Below are positions 47,752 to 57,299 of a DNA stretch of 64,000 nt, in pieces; positions within the stretch are counted from its first letter, which is position 1, and each line of letters begins with the position of its first letter. This DNA is from Rossellomorea sp. BNER (GTDB lineage: Bacteria; Bacillota; Bacilli; Bacillales; Bacillaceae_B): assembly GCA_024213275.1 (NCBI GenBank), contig JANAVG010000012.1, positions 88,643 to 152,642 on the forward strand, read 5' to 3'. Position numbers and translations under genes: made by a program. The notes beneath the pieces are model-generated. The model was not told the origin of the DNA. It saw only the letters and a program-made list of their open reading frames with translations, and did not search any database.

Positions 47752-48098
47752 TGATCGTTTCCCCCTTTGACATAAATTTTTTCGTCAAAATGAACATTTC
47801 CATTGGCAAATTTGTTACTACCACGGGGGAAAGTTAGTCCGAAGAGGTCCTAACCCTTTAAGTAGTTAACATTCTTACATTATGCTTTCAAGAAGTTCAC
47901 GAAAAATAGTATACTTTGTTTAATTCCTTTTTGCAATAACAGTTTTAAAAAAAATTACGAAATTTTGTTCAAAGGCTTGCTTCGTTTTCCCTTATTCTAA
48001 GTGCATTCTATTTAGATAGATGGCTGTACTTCTTTTGATAATAAGCTATATATTAAAGTCATTACACTCGCATCGTATAGAGGAAGAAATAAACAACG
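47752..48098. other. speD upstream region
   Basis: Minus strand: TTGAAA and TAACTA 17 nt apart, near 47870-47895, may be a weak promoter. GTTAGGACCTCTTCGGACTAAC, split here as GTTAG ... CTAAC with an inner CC/GG pair, may form a small leader hairpin near 47836-47857. The rest is AT-rich without a gene. Confidence 0.4.
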
Positions 48099-48132
48099 AA
48101 AAAGATGATCCAAAATCAATTGGATCATCCTT
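48099..48132 (-). terminator. Terminator of gapB
   Basis: GATGATCC / GGATCATC stem with TTTTTCG after it on the minus strand, about 14 nt after the gapB stop. Confidence 0.85.
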
Positions 48133-48145
48133 AATTAATCGAGTA

Positions 48146-49177
48146 TTATCCAGCTTTTACAGTGGATTCACTATTTAATTTTTGTGCAACAAAATTCGCT
48201 AAATCGACAACTCGGCAAGAATAGCCCCACTCATTATCATACCAAGCTAGAACCTTCACTTTACGGTCACCCATTACAATCGTAGATAGTCCGTCGATTA
48301 TAGCTGAATGTGGATTTGTATTAAAATCGATAGACACAAGTGGTTCTGTTGTAAATTGGAGAACTCCGTTTAAGCTTCCTTTCGATGCGGTCATAAACGC
48401 GTGATTGATTTCTTCGACTGTTACATCACGATTTAAATCTACAACTAAATCAACAAGCGAAACATTTGGAGTAGGAACACGTAAGGCCATACCGTGCAGC
48501 TTTCCTTTTAACTGTGGCAGAACCAATGATAATGCTTTAGCAGCGCCAGTTGTAGTTGGAATAATGGATTGACCACAAGCTCTTGCACGTCTTAAATCTT
48601 TATGCGGATTATCGATATTCTTTTGATCGTTTGTATAAGCATGCACGGTTGTCATTAATCCGTTTTCTATTCCAAATTGTTCATCTAATACTTTTGCTAC
48701 AGGAGCTAAACAATTTGTTGTACAAGATGCGTTGGAAATTATGCTATGCTCTTCAATATTTAATGCGCTTTCATTTACGCCCATCACTATAGTTACATCT
48801 TCGTTTTTACCAGGTGCAGTTAAAATGACTTTCTTTGCTCCTGCTTCTAGATGTAGACTTGCTTTTTCTTTAGAGTTGAACTTTCCAGTTGCTTCGATAA
48901 CAATATCAATATTAAGCATTTTCCAAGGTAATTGTTTAGGATCACGATTATTAAGGAGCTTCACTTCTTTTCCATTTACAATAATCGCATCTTCTTTCGC
49001 TTTTACTTCGCCATCAAATGTTCCATGATTTGTGTCATACTTTATAAGATGAGCTAATGTTTCAGCAGGATAGCTTGCATTAATCGCGACAATATCTAAA
49101 TTTTTCTCTGTGATCGCTTTTCTAAAAACCATTCTCCCAATACGTCCAAAACCATTAATCGCTACTTTTGCCTTCAT
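48146..49177 (-). CDS. gapB: NADP-dependent glyceraldehyde-3-phosphate dehydrogenase (gluconeogenic)
   Basis: This 343-aa enzyme works in the gluconeogenic direction. NGFGRIGR (8-15) starts the Rossmann fold. Cys152 in NASCTTNC is the catalytic residue, and HAYTNDQ supplies the His. The paralogue is GapB rather than GapA by gene neighbourhood (speD, coaE), by the residues AINASYPAET replacing the NAD-selecting acidic residue, and by the promoter with CcpN-type boxes. It has GAGGGG as ribosome site. Confidence 0.95.
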   Translation of the reverse strand: MKAKVAINGFGRIGRMVFRKAITEKNLDIVAINASYPAETLAHLIKYDTNHGTFDGEVKAKEDAIIVNGKEVKLLNNRDPKQLPWKMLNIDIVIEATGKFNSKEKASLHLEAGAKKVILTAPGKNEDVTIVMGVNESALNIEEHSIISNASCTTNCLAPVAKVLDEQFGIENGLMTTVHAYTNDQKNIDNPHKDLRRARACGQSIIPTTTGAAKALSLVLPQLKGKLHGMALRVPTPNVSLVDLVVDLNRDVTVEEINHAFMTASKGSLNGVLQFTTEPLVSIDFNTNPHSAIIDGLSTIVMGDRKVKVLAWYDNEWGYSCRVVDLANFVAQKLNSESTVKAG

Positions 49178-49199
49178 TAATCCGGCTCCCCTCTATATA

Positions 49200-49210
49200 A
49201 ATGTTATACT
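49200..49210 (+). promoter_or_regulatory. CcpN-type box, second copy
   Basis: AATGTTATACT on the plus strand fits TRTGHYATAYW in all but the first position. It lies about 20 bp downstream of the expected gapB start point, inverse to the first box. Confidence 0.65.
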
Positions 49211-49232
49211 TATAAGTAAATTAACTAAAATT

Positions 49233-49259
49233 AGTATAACATATTTCCCGAGATTTCAA
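49233..49259 (-). promoter_or_regulatory. gapB promoter with CcpN box over the -10
   Basis: Minus strand: TTGAAA (49254-49259) and TG-extended TATACT (49233-49238), spaced 15 nt. TATGTTATACT (49233-49243) is an exact match to the CcpN consensus TRTGHYATAYW and covers the -10, fitting repression on glucose. Confidence 0.78.
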
Positions 49260-49329
49260 ATGATTAATTTGCATATTTTTAATGTCTAATTTTTCAGAAA
49301 TTAGGGAATAGACTTGCATTAAATCAAAC

Positions 49330-49361
49330 AAAAAAAAGAGCCTATTCATTAAGCTCCTTTT
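49330..49361 (-). terminator. Terminator after coaE
   Basis: A short GAGC/GCTC stem with AAAAG before and TTTTTTTT after it on the minus strand. It overlaps the region just downstream of the coaE stop. Confidence 0.6.
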
Positions 49362-49369
49362 CAACGGTA

Positions 49370-49972
49370 TTAAGGATCTAGTCCCCATTTCATTAAGGTT
49401 TCCTCTACTTGATCTTTTGTCTTCTCTATCGTTTCATTATTATCAATCACGATATCTGCTCGCTCAGCTTTTACTGATAGGGGGAGTTGAGAACAAATTC
49501 GTGCTTGTGTTTCTTCTTCTGATAAGTCATTTCTCTTCATTAACCTTTTTATCTGAGTATCTTGATCAACATATACTACCATTACTTTCTCAACCATCCA
49601 AGTTAATTCACTTTCATATAATAAAGGGATGTCCATAAACACCGTATTCTTTCCATCTTGTTCTGCTTTCTCTTTTTGTAAAAGCATTTCCCGACGAACA
49701 GCGGGATGAACAATAGCATTCAACTGCTTTCTCTTTGATTCATCATGAAAGATGATGGCACCAAGTTTTGCACGATCAATGGTTAAGTCTGATTGCATAA
49801 TTTGTTCACCAAATTCTTTAATGATTTGATGATATGCCGGCTCTCCAACCTTGACTACTTGGCGTGCAGCAACATCCGCATCAATTACAGTAAACCCTTT
49901 TTCTTGAAGCATATTGGTTACGGTACTTTTCCCACTAGCGATACCACCTGTTAACCCTATTACCTTGACCAT
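49370..49972 (-). CDS. coaE: Dephospho-CoA kinase
   Basis: This 200-aa enzyme makes the last step of coenzyme A synthesis. The P-loop GLTGGIASGKST (6-17) opens the protein. DADVAARQVV, HPAVRREM and FMDIPLLYESELTWMVEKVMVVYV follow in the usual order. It is the last gene of polA-mutM-ytaF-coaE, 23 bp after ytaF. Confidence 0.97.
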   Translation of the reverse strand: MVKVIGLTGGIASGKSTVTNMLQEKGFTVIDADVAARQVVKVGEPAYHQIIKEFGEQIMQSDLTIDRAKLGAIIFHDESKRKQLNAIVHPAVRREMLLQKEKAEQDGKNTVFMDIPLLYESELTWMVEKVMVVYVDQDTQIKRLMKRNDLSEEETQARICSQLPLSVKAERADIVIDNNETIEKTKDQVEETLMKWGLDP

Positions 49973-49995
49973 TGCTAATTCCCCTTCACATATAA

Positions 49996-50628
49996 CTAAA
50001 ACCTAAGTACACCAATTAGAATAAGTAGGATACCTGGCAAAAATGACACACGCTGAATCCATTTTAAATGTGAACAAACTTTTCCTATCTTTAAACCACC
50101 ATAAATAAAAAGAAAACTCATAATCATAACCGCCACTGCCAATAGTAGTGGCGAGTATCCTAAAAGAGCTGCTCCAATACCGGCCCCAAATGCGTCTAAA
50201 GACAATGCAACACCAAGCATAAATGCCTCAATTCCGGTTATCGTCCCAGAACGGTCAAAATCTGCTGCCAAAGGACGCTTTAAAATATTTATGACAAGCC
50301 CAATAGACTTGATCTCAAAATTGAATAACACCTTTTCATCATTAGGGACTACATCTTTTTCCGGTCGAAAAAATTGGTACAGAACAAATGCACCTAATCC
50401 AACTAGAATAACTCCTCCGATACGATCTGCTACAGTTGGAGACAAGAAAGATTCAATCGCTTGACCAAGTAGCATTGCAAGGAGTAACGATCCAGCAGAA
50501 CAAATCGAAATGATACAAATGGATTTTAACGGCATTCCCATTTTTCGAAGGCCATAAGTTAGACCTGTGCTAAAACTATCAAGACTCACAGCAAGTGCAA
50601 GTAGCAATAATGAAATAGATGTATTCAT
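49996..50628 (-). CDS. ytaF: Sporulation membrane protein YtaF (MntP-like)
   Basis: This 210-aa protein has about six membrane helices, with LALAVSLDSFSTGLTYGLRK near the start and LGVALSLDAFGAGIGAALLG in the second half. These two Asp-containing repeats are typical of MntP/YtaF cation exporters. In B. subtilis YtaF is a sporulation protein; the transported ion is uncertain. ATG 50628 has AAGGAGA upstream; the frame also opens at 50646. It lies between mutM and coaE. Confidence 0.92.
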   Translation of the reverse strand: MNTSISLLLLALAVSLDSFSTGLTYGLRKMGMPLKSICIISICSAGSLLLAMLLGQAIESFLSPTVADRIGGVILVGLGAFVLYQFFRPEKDVVPNDEKVLFNFEIKSIGLVINILKRPLAADFDRSGTITGIEAFMLGVALSLDAFGAGIGAALLGYSPLLLAVAVMIMSFLFIYGGLKIGKVCSHLKWIQRVSFLPGILLILIGVLRF

Positions 50629-50700
50629 TTGGTAATCTCCTTCCAAAAAAATCGGTAAGATAGTATATGGAAGGAGCTTATTTAATGTTAAATTTCCCTT

Positions 50701-51525
50701 TTACTTTTGACATTTCTTGCAATAATGTGTCCCTCTACCGGCAGTTACCATTTTTTCTATTTCCGATCCGCATCTTTTACATGCTTCTCCTTTTTTACCA
50801 TAAACATATAGAAGTTGTTGGAACATTCCAATCTGTCCCTGGGAGTTGACATAAGAACGAATCGTACTTCCCCCTTGCCGAACGGCTTCATTCAATGTTG
50901 AAATAATTTCATTATGCAGCTTTAGGACCTCACTACTTTTTAAAGATTTCGCTTTACGATCGGGTAAAATTCCTGCTCTAAATAAAGCTTCATCTACATA
51001 AATATTTCCCAGACCTACGACCACTTTTTGATCAAGTAAGACAGCCTTGATCAACCGTTCTGTCTTTTGCAGTTTCTGCTTCAAATAAGCTGTAGTGAAA
51101 TCCTTTGAAAATGGCTCAGGCCCTAGCTGACTGAGAGGAAGGTACGATTCCTCCTCTCCCTTTTCAAATAAATGCATGGTCCCAAACTTTCGAACATCCT
51201 TATAACGTAGGGTTGTTCCATCCGTGAATGTGAAAATCACATGTGTATGTGGTTCTAATTCTAATTGTGGAGCGTATAAACCATAACGACCTTCCATTCG
51301 CAAATGGGAGACGAGAGCAAAATGGTTTGTATAAAAGACTAAAAATTTGCCTCTTCTATGGACGGTTTCGATGGTTTCACCTTGTAGAAGTGTCTTGAAT
51401 TCATCTACTTCCATTGGGTGTTTAATTATTTTCGGCCAAAAAACGGATACTTTTTCAATCTTTTTCCCTTTCACTAATTCGATTAGTGTTTTTCGGACCG
51501 TTTCTACTTCTGGAAGCTCAGGCAA
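50701..51525 (-). CDS. mutM: Formamidopyrimidine-DNA glycosylase
   Basis: This 274-aa enzyme removes 8-oxoguanine and cuts the site. The mature N-terminus PELPEVETV carries catalytic Pro2 and Glu3. Lys near 57 (RRGKFLVF), the H2TH region (GLGNIYVDEALFRAGILP) and the C-terminal zinc finger (CKRCGSEIEKM ... HYCKKCQK) are complete. It begins 18 bp after polA, an arrangement conserved in Bacillus. Confidence 0.97.
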   Translation of the reverse strand: MPELPEVETVRKTLIELVKGKKIEKVSVFWPKIIKHPMEVDEFKTLLQGETIETVHRRGKFLVFYTNHFALVSHLRMEGRYGLYAPQLELEPHTHVIFTFTDGTTLRYKDVRKFGTMHLFEKGEEESYLPLSQLGPEPFSKDFTTAYLKQKLQKTERLIKAVLLDQKVVVGLGNIYVDEALFRAGILPDRKAKSLKSSEVLKLHNEIISTLNEAVRQGGSTIRSYVNSQGQIGMFQQLLYVYGKKGEACKRCGSEIEKMVTAGRGTHYCKKCQK

Positions 51526-51543
51526 TATTCAATCCTCCAATCT

Positions 51544-54177
51544 TTACTTCGCATCATACCAAGTTGGACCATAAGAGAAATCGACTTTTAAAGGAACATC
51601 TAATGACAAGGCATTTTCCATTACTTTCGGAACTACTTTCTTCAACGTCTCAATTTCATCTTTTGGAGCTTCAAAGATCAACTCATCATGCACTTGTAAT
51701 AGTAGCTTTGCTTGAATATCCTCTTTCACAAGTTCTTCGGCCATATCAATCATTGCCTTCTTAATGATATCTGCAGCACTGCCCTGAATTGGCGTATTCA
51801 TTGCGGTTCTTTCAGCAAAACTTCTAATATTAAAATTTCGGCTCGTGATTTCAGGAATATACCTTCTTCTTTGAAGAAGTGTAGTAACATAGCCCTTTTG
51901 TTTAGCTTCTTGTACAATTTCCTCCATATATTCCTTCACACCTGGATAACTGTCGAAATAACGATTAATAAATTCGCCCGCTTCTTTTCTGGTAATTCCC
52001 AGATTTTGCGAAAGACCATAATCACTAATTCCATAAACGATTCCAAAGTTCACAGCTTTTGCCTGCCTTCTCATATTAGAGGTCACATCTTTTTCTTCTA
52101 CATGAAAGACATCCATTGCTGTTTTCGTATGAATATCAAGATCTTCTTTGAACGCGTGTAAAAGCTTCTCATCTTTTGCAATATGTGCGAGTACGCGGAG
52201 CTCAATTTGTGAGTAGTCGGCTGCAAAAATAACCCAATCTTTTTTAGAAGGAACAAAAGCCTGTCTGATTTTTCTTCCTTCCTCTAAACGAATCGGAATA
52301 TTTTGCAGATTAGGATCGATTGAACTTAATCTTCCTGTTTGTGTTAAAGCTTGGTTAAATCGTGTGTGGACCTTGTTAGAATCCTTATGAATCACTTTTA
52401 ATAATCCTTCAATATACGTAGATTGTAGTTTACCAAGTTGGCGGTAATGTAGAATATAGTCTATAATCTCATGCTTTGATTGAAGTTTTTCTAGTACATC
52501 TGCTGACGTGGAATATCCAGTCTTAGTTTTTTTCACAACAGGCAACTCTAATTTTTCAAAAAGAATGACACCAAGCTGCTTGGGAGAATTAATATTAAAG
52601 TTCTCTCCTGCAAGCTCATAAATCTTCTTCTCAATCTCCTTAAGCCTTGAAGCAAGTTCTTCTTTCATTTCCTTTAATCTTTCAATATCAACTTTCACAC
52701 CTGTGAATTCCATCTCAGCCAATATCAGCGCTAAAGGAAGTTCTAACTCCGAGTAAAGTTCATATTGATTATTTTTTCTTAAATCCTGGGTACAGCTTTC
52801 CTCAAGTTCACTAATGGTTAATGCTTTTCTTGAAAGGTGCTCTGCAATCATCGCAGCTTCTGGGATTCTACGTTTTACACCTTTCCCATAGAAAGCTTCA
52901 TCCGACTGTATGGCAGAAGCGCCATGCCGTTTAGCAATGGAAGCAAAATCATCGGCTGATTCAGATGGGTTTAATATATAGGATGCGATTAATAAATCGA
53001 ATTCAATTCCTTTTAGGTCTAATCCAAGCCTTCTCATCGTAACAATGGAACGTTTTGCATCATACACAGATTTCCGTTGATTTTCATCTTTAGCCCATTC
53101 AGCCAATACTTGTGAATTTTGAGCAACCTCTGGTGTAAAGAAGAAAGTTCCCTTTTCATTATGTAAACCAAATCCAATGATCTCACCAACATGATAATTC
53201 TCCTCAAACACTTCTATATAAAAGGTATTCTCAGGAGCAAGATGTTCCTCAGTAATTTCATTTATAATTTCAAATGAGATCTCTTGAAGATCCTTTTCTA
53301 CTTCACTTTCAGGGTCTTCTCCCATTTTCTCTAATAAGGAGTTGAATCCAAGCTCTCGGAAAATCTCTCTTAACTTATCATCCTTGGGCCCATTAAAAGT
53401 AAGTTCATCTAAAGATATTTCAACAGGAGCTTCTCTTAAGATTGTAGCAAGTTCTTTACTCATGAAAGCTTGATCTTTATTCTCTTCTAGCTTTTCTTTT
53501 AATTTTTTTCCACTTACTTCGTCAAGGGACTCCATTAATCTTTCAATCGTTTCAAATTGTTTTAGTAACTTAATAGCCGTTTTTTCACCAACACCTGGCA
53601 CCCCAGGAATATTATCGGAGCTGTCTCCCATTAGCCCTTTCATATCTATAATTTGATCTGGGGTAATCTCCCATTTTTCCATAATGTGTTCTGGTGTATA
53701 TTCCTCTATGTCGGTAATACCTTTTCTTGTAATATTCACCGTTGTTGTTTTGCTGCTAAGCTGTGTTAAATCCTTATCACCGGAAACGACTGTAACCTCA
53801 TAGCCATCCCTCTCTGCTTGAAGGGAAAGAGTTCCGATGATATCATCTGCTTCATAGTTTTCAAGCTCATATCGTGGAATACTATAAGCATCCAATAACT
53901 CACGGATGTAAGGAAATTGTTCAGATAGCTCTGGTGGCGTTTTCTGTCTGCCACCCTTATACTCCCCATAGGTTTTATGGCGAAAGGTAGTTTTGCCAGC
54001 ATCAAAGGCAACTAAAATATGTGTAGGCTTCTCATCTTGAAGCATTTTTTGCAGCATCGTTGTAAAACCATAGACAGCATTTGTATGTATTCCCTTTTCA
54101 TTGTTCAGTAGGGGTAATGCAAAAAAAGCGCGGTAAGCAATACTGTTTCCATCAATTAACATTAATTTTTTTGACAT
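51544..54177 (-). CDS. polA: DNA polymerase I
   Basis: This 877-aa repair and Okazaki-processing polymerase has a 5'-3' exonuclease at 1-290 (DGNSIAYRAFFALP, VSGDKDLTQL, GDSSDNIPGVPGVGEKTA). Next is a degenerate 3'-5' exonuclease-like domain (about 300-470), in which the usual catalytic carboxylates are largely missing, as in other Bacillus enzymes. The family A palm/fingers have DYSQIELR, RRQAKAVNFGIVYG and LLQVHDEL. It is first of the polA-mutM-ytaF-coaE unit. Confidence 0.97.
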   Translation of the reverse strand: MSKKLMLIDGNSIAYRAFFALPLLNNEKGIHTNAVYGFTTMLQKMLQDEKPTHILVAFDAGKTTFRHKTYGEYKGGRQKTPPELSEQFPYIRELLDAYSIPRYELENYEADDIIGTLSLQAERDGYEVTVVSGDKDLTQLSSKTTTVNITRKGITDIEEYTPEHIMEKWEITPDQIIDMKGLMGDSSDNIPGVPGVGEKTAIKLLKQFETIERLMESLDEVSGKKLKEKLEENKDQAFMSKELATILREAPVEISLDELTFNGPKDDKLREIFRELGFNSLLEKMGEDPESEVEKDLQEISFEIINEITEEHLAPENTFYIEVFEENYHVGEIIGFGLHNEKGTFFFTPEVAQNSQVLAEWAKDENQRKSVYDAKRSIVTMRRLGLDLKGIEFDLLIASYILNPSESADDFASIAKRHGASAIQSDEAFYGKGVKRRIPEAAMIAEHLSRKALTISELEESCTQDLRKNNQYELYSELELPLALILAEMEFTGVKVDIERLKEMKEELASRLKEIEKKIYELAGENFNINSPKQLGVILFEKLELPVVKKTKTGYSTSADVLEKLQSKHEIIDYILHYRQLGKLQSTYIEGLLKVIHKDSNKVHTRFNQALTQTGRLSSIDPNLQNIPIRLEEGRKIRQAFVPSKKDWVIFAADYSQIELRVLAHIAKDEKLLHAFKEDLDIHTKTAMDVFHVEEKDVTSNMRRQAKAVNFGIVYGISDYGLSQNLGITRKEAGEFINRYFDSYPGVKEYMEEIVQEAKQKGYVTTLLQRRRYIPEITSRNFNIRSFAERTAMNTPIQGSAADIIKKAMIDMAEELVKEDIQAKLLLQVHDELIFEAPKDEIETLKKVVPKVMENALSLDVPLKVDFSYGPTWYDAK

Positions 54178-54235
54178 TTTGTATCCTCCTTAAATGAGGG
54201 TTTATTAACTCTATTTTATCATGGACTGTAGAGAA

Positions 54236-54278
54236 AAGAAAAAACAGGGATTACCTTTAAAGTAGTTACTCCCTGTTT
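54236..54278 (-). terminator. Hairpin upstream of polA
   Basis: AAACAGGGA / TCCCTGTTT with TTTTTCTTTTC on the minus strand. It may be a second barrier after phoR, just before the polA promoter region. Confidence 0.7.
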
Positions 54279-54284
54279 ACCCAT

Positions 54285-54440
54285 GTATTCTATATATCCA
54301 ATAAGAAATCAAGTATGGTGAGACATAAGGAGAACAAGTTCTGTTAAGACCCTTACGTTTGTTGGGGGTTATGCTTCGCCGGGCCATGCACTATACTGGC
54401 AAAGTCTGCGTATAGATCAACGAATTCTCACTTCTTTAAA
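54285..54440. other. Unexplained block between polA and phoR
   Basis: About 140 bp with higher GC than the flanks (for example GTTGGGGGTTATGCTTCGCC, then GGGCCATGCACTATACTGGC), lying between two terminators. No frame has a ribosome site; the longest on minus (36 codons from about 54395) lacks one. It could be a structured RNA or the remains of a repeat. Confidence 0.45.
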
Positions 54441-54445
54441 ATAGA

Positions 54446-54476
54446 AAAGGCGAGAACGGGGTCAGTTCTCGCCTTT
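54446..54476 (-). terminator. Terminator of phoPR
   Basis: AAAGGCGAGAAC / GTTCTCGCCTTT with TTCTATTTT on the minus strand, about 100 nt past the phoR stop. Confidence 0.88.
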
Positions 54477-54579
54477 CCATTTGGCTCCTTGGATGAAGGG
54501 GTTTTCACTTTGTATAATAACACCCATTTATTAAGGGAAATTGAAATTATTGTAAAGGATATGTAAACTTATTTATCCT

Positions 54580-56355
54580 TTATTGTTCCATTTTGGTATT
54601 TTTAAAAAGTGTAACAGTAAAAGTCGTCCCTTTATCGACTTCACTAGTAACCTCAATCGTCCCCTTGTGAGCCTCAATCAAATGTTTTACTATGGCCAAT
54701 CCGAGTCCTGTTCCTCCAGAGTTTCGACTTCTAGCCTTATCTACTCGATAAAACCGCTCAAAAATTCGAGGAATCTCTTCAGGTTCAATGCCAATCCCGT
54801 TATCTGCAACAGTGACCACTATTTTTTCGTTAGTCTGAGTCGTCTTAACCTCTACCGTTCCCCCATTTGGAGTATAGGAAATCGCGTTTGTAATAAGATT
54901 AATAAACACTTGCTTGATCCGGTAACTATCCACTTCAGCAACAGATAAAGGAACGGGTTCAAAAATAATAGAAATCTCTTTTTCTTGAGCCTTCCCCTCC
55001 AATATTGCCAATACTTCTGAAATCAATTGTGAAAGATCAACTGGTTGGAAAGACATTTCAAATCCTTGCTTTTCAATTTTAGATAGCTCCAATAGATCTT
55101 GAATCAAGGATTGAAGTCGGTCACTTTCTTTTAAAATAATCGTTAGAAAGGATTCCAAAGCTTTTTGATCATGCATCGCTCCGTCAAGAAGTGTTTCACT
55201 AAAACCTTTTATAGAGGTAATAGGGGTTTTTAATTCATGTGAAACATTTGCGACAAAATCTTTTCGCATTTGCTCAAGTTTCTTAAGTTCTGTAATATCA
55301 TGAAAAACGATGAGAATGCCATTCCATCTATCATTTGTCCCTATAATGGGTGCACCATATACTTCAAAATGTCTACGCTCGATCTTTATCGGAAGTAATA
55401 GCTGCTTTCTAATTTTTTGTTCCGTCATAAAGATTTCTTCTATTAATTTATTGACCTCTGAATTCACGATAACTTCATGATACCTTTTGTTAAGAAACTC
55501 AGCTGGATTGATTTCAAAAAATTCTTTGTAGGCACGATTAATAAGAACGATATAGCCCCTATGATCTATTAGCAAAAGAGCACTACCCATATTTTCAATG
55601 AGTGTCGATAATCGGTCTTGCTGCATCTCTTGAGCAGAGACCATTTCCTGTAAATTACGTGCGAGAATATTTATTGAAGTACTTAGATTACTTGTTTCAT
55701 CTAAGTGATCCTCATAAGTTCGTGCTCGGTAATTTCCCTTCGCTAACTCAATGGCTACTTTGGTAGCTGAGTCAATCGGTTTAGTGTATTGACTTGTAAT
55801 CCGAATTCCAAGAAGGATAATGATGACTAGCGATATGCCTAAGGAGACCGAAAGAACAATCCAAATTTGACGATACTCTTGCTGAAGAGCGTCTATTTTT
55901 GTACTAACGATTAATAGTCCATCCAGTGCTTCCCCATTCGTATAAAGCGGTTGCCAATAAAATCTGATTTCTTGTCCCTCTGCTGTTATTTGAGATTGCC
56001 TTTTCGATTGATCCCAATCAGAAGCAATTTTATTAATTTTCTCTTCTTGTCTTCTATTATTGGCACTTTTAATTGCCCCACTATCCTTAATAATTCTGCC
56101 GCTTTTATCTGCCACTGTTAAACGGACATCAAGAATACGACTGTTTTCCCTAATGAACGAATCACTGATGTTGCTAATTCCACCAACTTCTTCTATTTGA
56201 TTGGCAAGCACCTTTGCTTCTTTCACAACTCGATTATTAAACGTATTCAAATAATAGCTTTTAAAAATTTGTCCTAACAATAAACCTAGCCCTATTAATA
56301 CAACGATGATTAAAGTAATTAGAGCAAAAAGAAGTTTACTACGAAATCTGGTCAT
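54580..56355 (-). CDS. phoR: Phosphate-regulon sensor histidine kinase PhoR
   Basis: This 591-aa membrane kinase senses phosphate limitation, which in Bacillus reaches it through wall-teichoic-acid metabolism. A first membrane helix (about 9-31), an extracytoplasmic domain (32-165) and a second helix (about 166-187) are followed by HAMP (about 188-240) and a PAS domain (about 250-350). Then come HisKA with the phosphorylated His in FVANVSHELKTPITS (about 369-383) and the ATPase domain (NLITNAISYTPNGG, VADNGIGIEPEEIPRIFERFYR, GGTGLGLAIVKHLIEAHKG). It overlaps phoP by 4 bp. Confidence 0.96.
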   Translation of the reverse strand: MTRFRSKLLFALITLIIVVLIGLGLLLGQIFKSYYLNTFNNRVVKEAKVLANQIEEVGGISNISDSFIRENSRILDVRLTVADKSGRIIKDSGAIKSANNRRQEEKINKIASDWDQSKRQSQITAEGQEIRFYWQPLYTNGEALDGLLIVSTKIDALQQEYRQIWIVLSVSLGISLVIIILLGIRITSQYTKPIDSATKVAIELAKGNYRARTYEDHLDETSNLSTSINILARNLQEMVSAQEMQQDRLSTLIENMGSALLLIDHRGYIVLINRAYKEFFEINPAEFLNKRYHEVIVNSEVNKLIEEIFMTEQKIRKQLLLPIKIERRHFEVYGAPIIGTNDRWNGILIVFHDITELKKLEQMRKDFVANVSHELKTPITSIKGFSETLLDGAMHDQKALESFLTIILKESDRLQSLIQDLLELSKIEKQGFEMSFQPVDLSQLISEVLAILEGKAQEKEISIIFEPVPLSVAEVDSYRIKQVFINLITNAISYTPNGGTVEVKTTQTNEKIVVTVADNGIGIEPEEIPRIFERFYRVDKARSRNSGGTGLGLAIVKHLIEAHKGTIEVTSEVDKGTTFTVTLFKNTKMEQ

Positions 56356-57071
56356 GAGAGCTTAGGCTCCTCCAATTTATAACCTAGTCCACGAATCGTT
56401 TTGATATAAGTTGGCTTCTTTGTATTTAATTCAATTTTTTCTCGTAAATGGCTAATATGAACATCTACGATTCTAGTATCACCCGCGAAATCATAGTTCC
56501 ATACAGCACTTAGTAATTGATCCCTAGTTAAAACTCTTCCTTTATTTTCTGTTAAGAAAAGAAGAAGTTCGAATTCTTTTGGTGTCAATTCTAATTGTTT
56601 CCCTTGAAAATATGCCTCATAATGTTCCGGATAAACTTTCAAATCACCCACTTGAAGGTAATCTTTCTGTTCTTTTATCAATTGGTTAGTCGTTTCAATT
56701 ACCGCCTGACTTCTTCTTAATATGGCTTTAACTCGAGCCACAACTTCCCTCGGGCTAAATGGTTTTGTCATGTAATCATCGGCCCCGAGCTCTAAACCGA
56801 GAACTTTATCGAATTCGTCGTCCTTGGCTGTTAACATTAATATTGGAGTCATTAATTTTTGTTGACGTAATTGTTTACAAACCTCAATCCCATCCATTTT
56901 TGGTAACATAAGATCTAAAATAATAAGGTCTGGCGATTGTTCAATTGCCTTATCTCTTCCTTCTTCACCATCATTCGCTGTTAAGACCGTATATCCAGAT
57001 TGCTCTAAATTGTACTGGATTAATGTTACGATTGATTGCTCATCATCTACTACTAGAATTTTCTTACTCAT
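56352..57071 (-). CDS. phoP: Phosphate-regulon response regulator PhoP
   Basis: This 239-aa OmpR-class regulator has a receiver domain at 1-120 with acidic pocket VVDDEQS, phosphorylated Asp53 (LILDLMLPKMDG), TAKDDEFD and the Lys in MTKPFSPRE. The winged-helix DNA-binding domain is at about 140-238 (LTPKEFELLLFL, RIVDVHISHLREKIE). ATG 57071 starts the family-typical MSKKILVVDD; an ATG at 57089 would include the GGAGG that serves it. TATAAT near 57147 on the minus strand may be its -10, but the -35 is weak. Confidence 0.96.
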   Translation of the reverse strand: MSKKILVVDDEQSIVTLIQYNLEQSGYTVLTANDGEEGRDKAIEQSPDLIILDLMLPKMDGIEVCKQLRQQKLMTPILMLTAKDDEFDKVLGLELGADDYMTKPFSPREVVARVKAILRRSQAVIETTNQLIKEQKDYLQVGDLKVYPEHYEAYFQGKQLELTPKEFELLLFLTENKGRVLTRDQLLSAVWNYDFAGDTRIVDVHISHLREKIELNTKKPTYIKTIRGLGYKLEEPKLS

Positions 57072-57243
57072 AGACGTTAGTGCCTCCATGTTCCAAATAA
57101 ATTAAAAACCCCTGCATCCCGCCAATATTTAATTGTTATCTTTATTATAATACAAACCCATGGTAGATTCATATACCGCTAAAGGAATCGTTAGCATTCT
57201 TATAAATATGACAATAGGCAAAATGGGGATTTCTTTTTTGCCC

Positions 57244-57280
57244 CAAAAAAAGACTGATACAACTAGCATGTATCAGTCTT
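57244..57280 (-). terminator. Terminator after the MaoC-like gene
   Basis: AGACTGATAC / GTATCAGTCT with TTTTTTTGGGG on the minus strand, about 20 nt past the stop codon. Confidence 0.92.
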
Positions 57281-57299
57281 CATAAACTTTCCGATTAAA

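Noticed and set aside
54285..54398. 36-codon minus-strand frame beginning MARRSITPNK
   Set aside because: No ribosome site and no recognisable family; it runs through the polA-phoR noncoding block.
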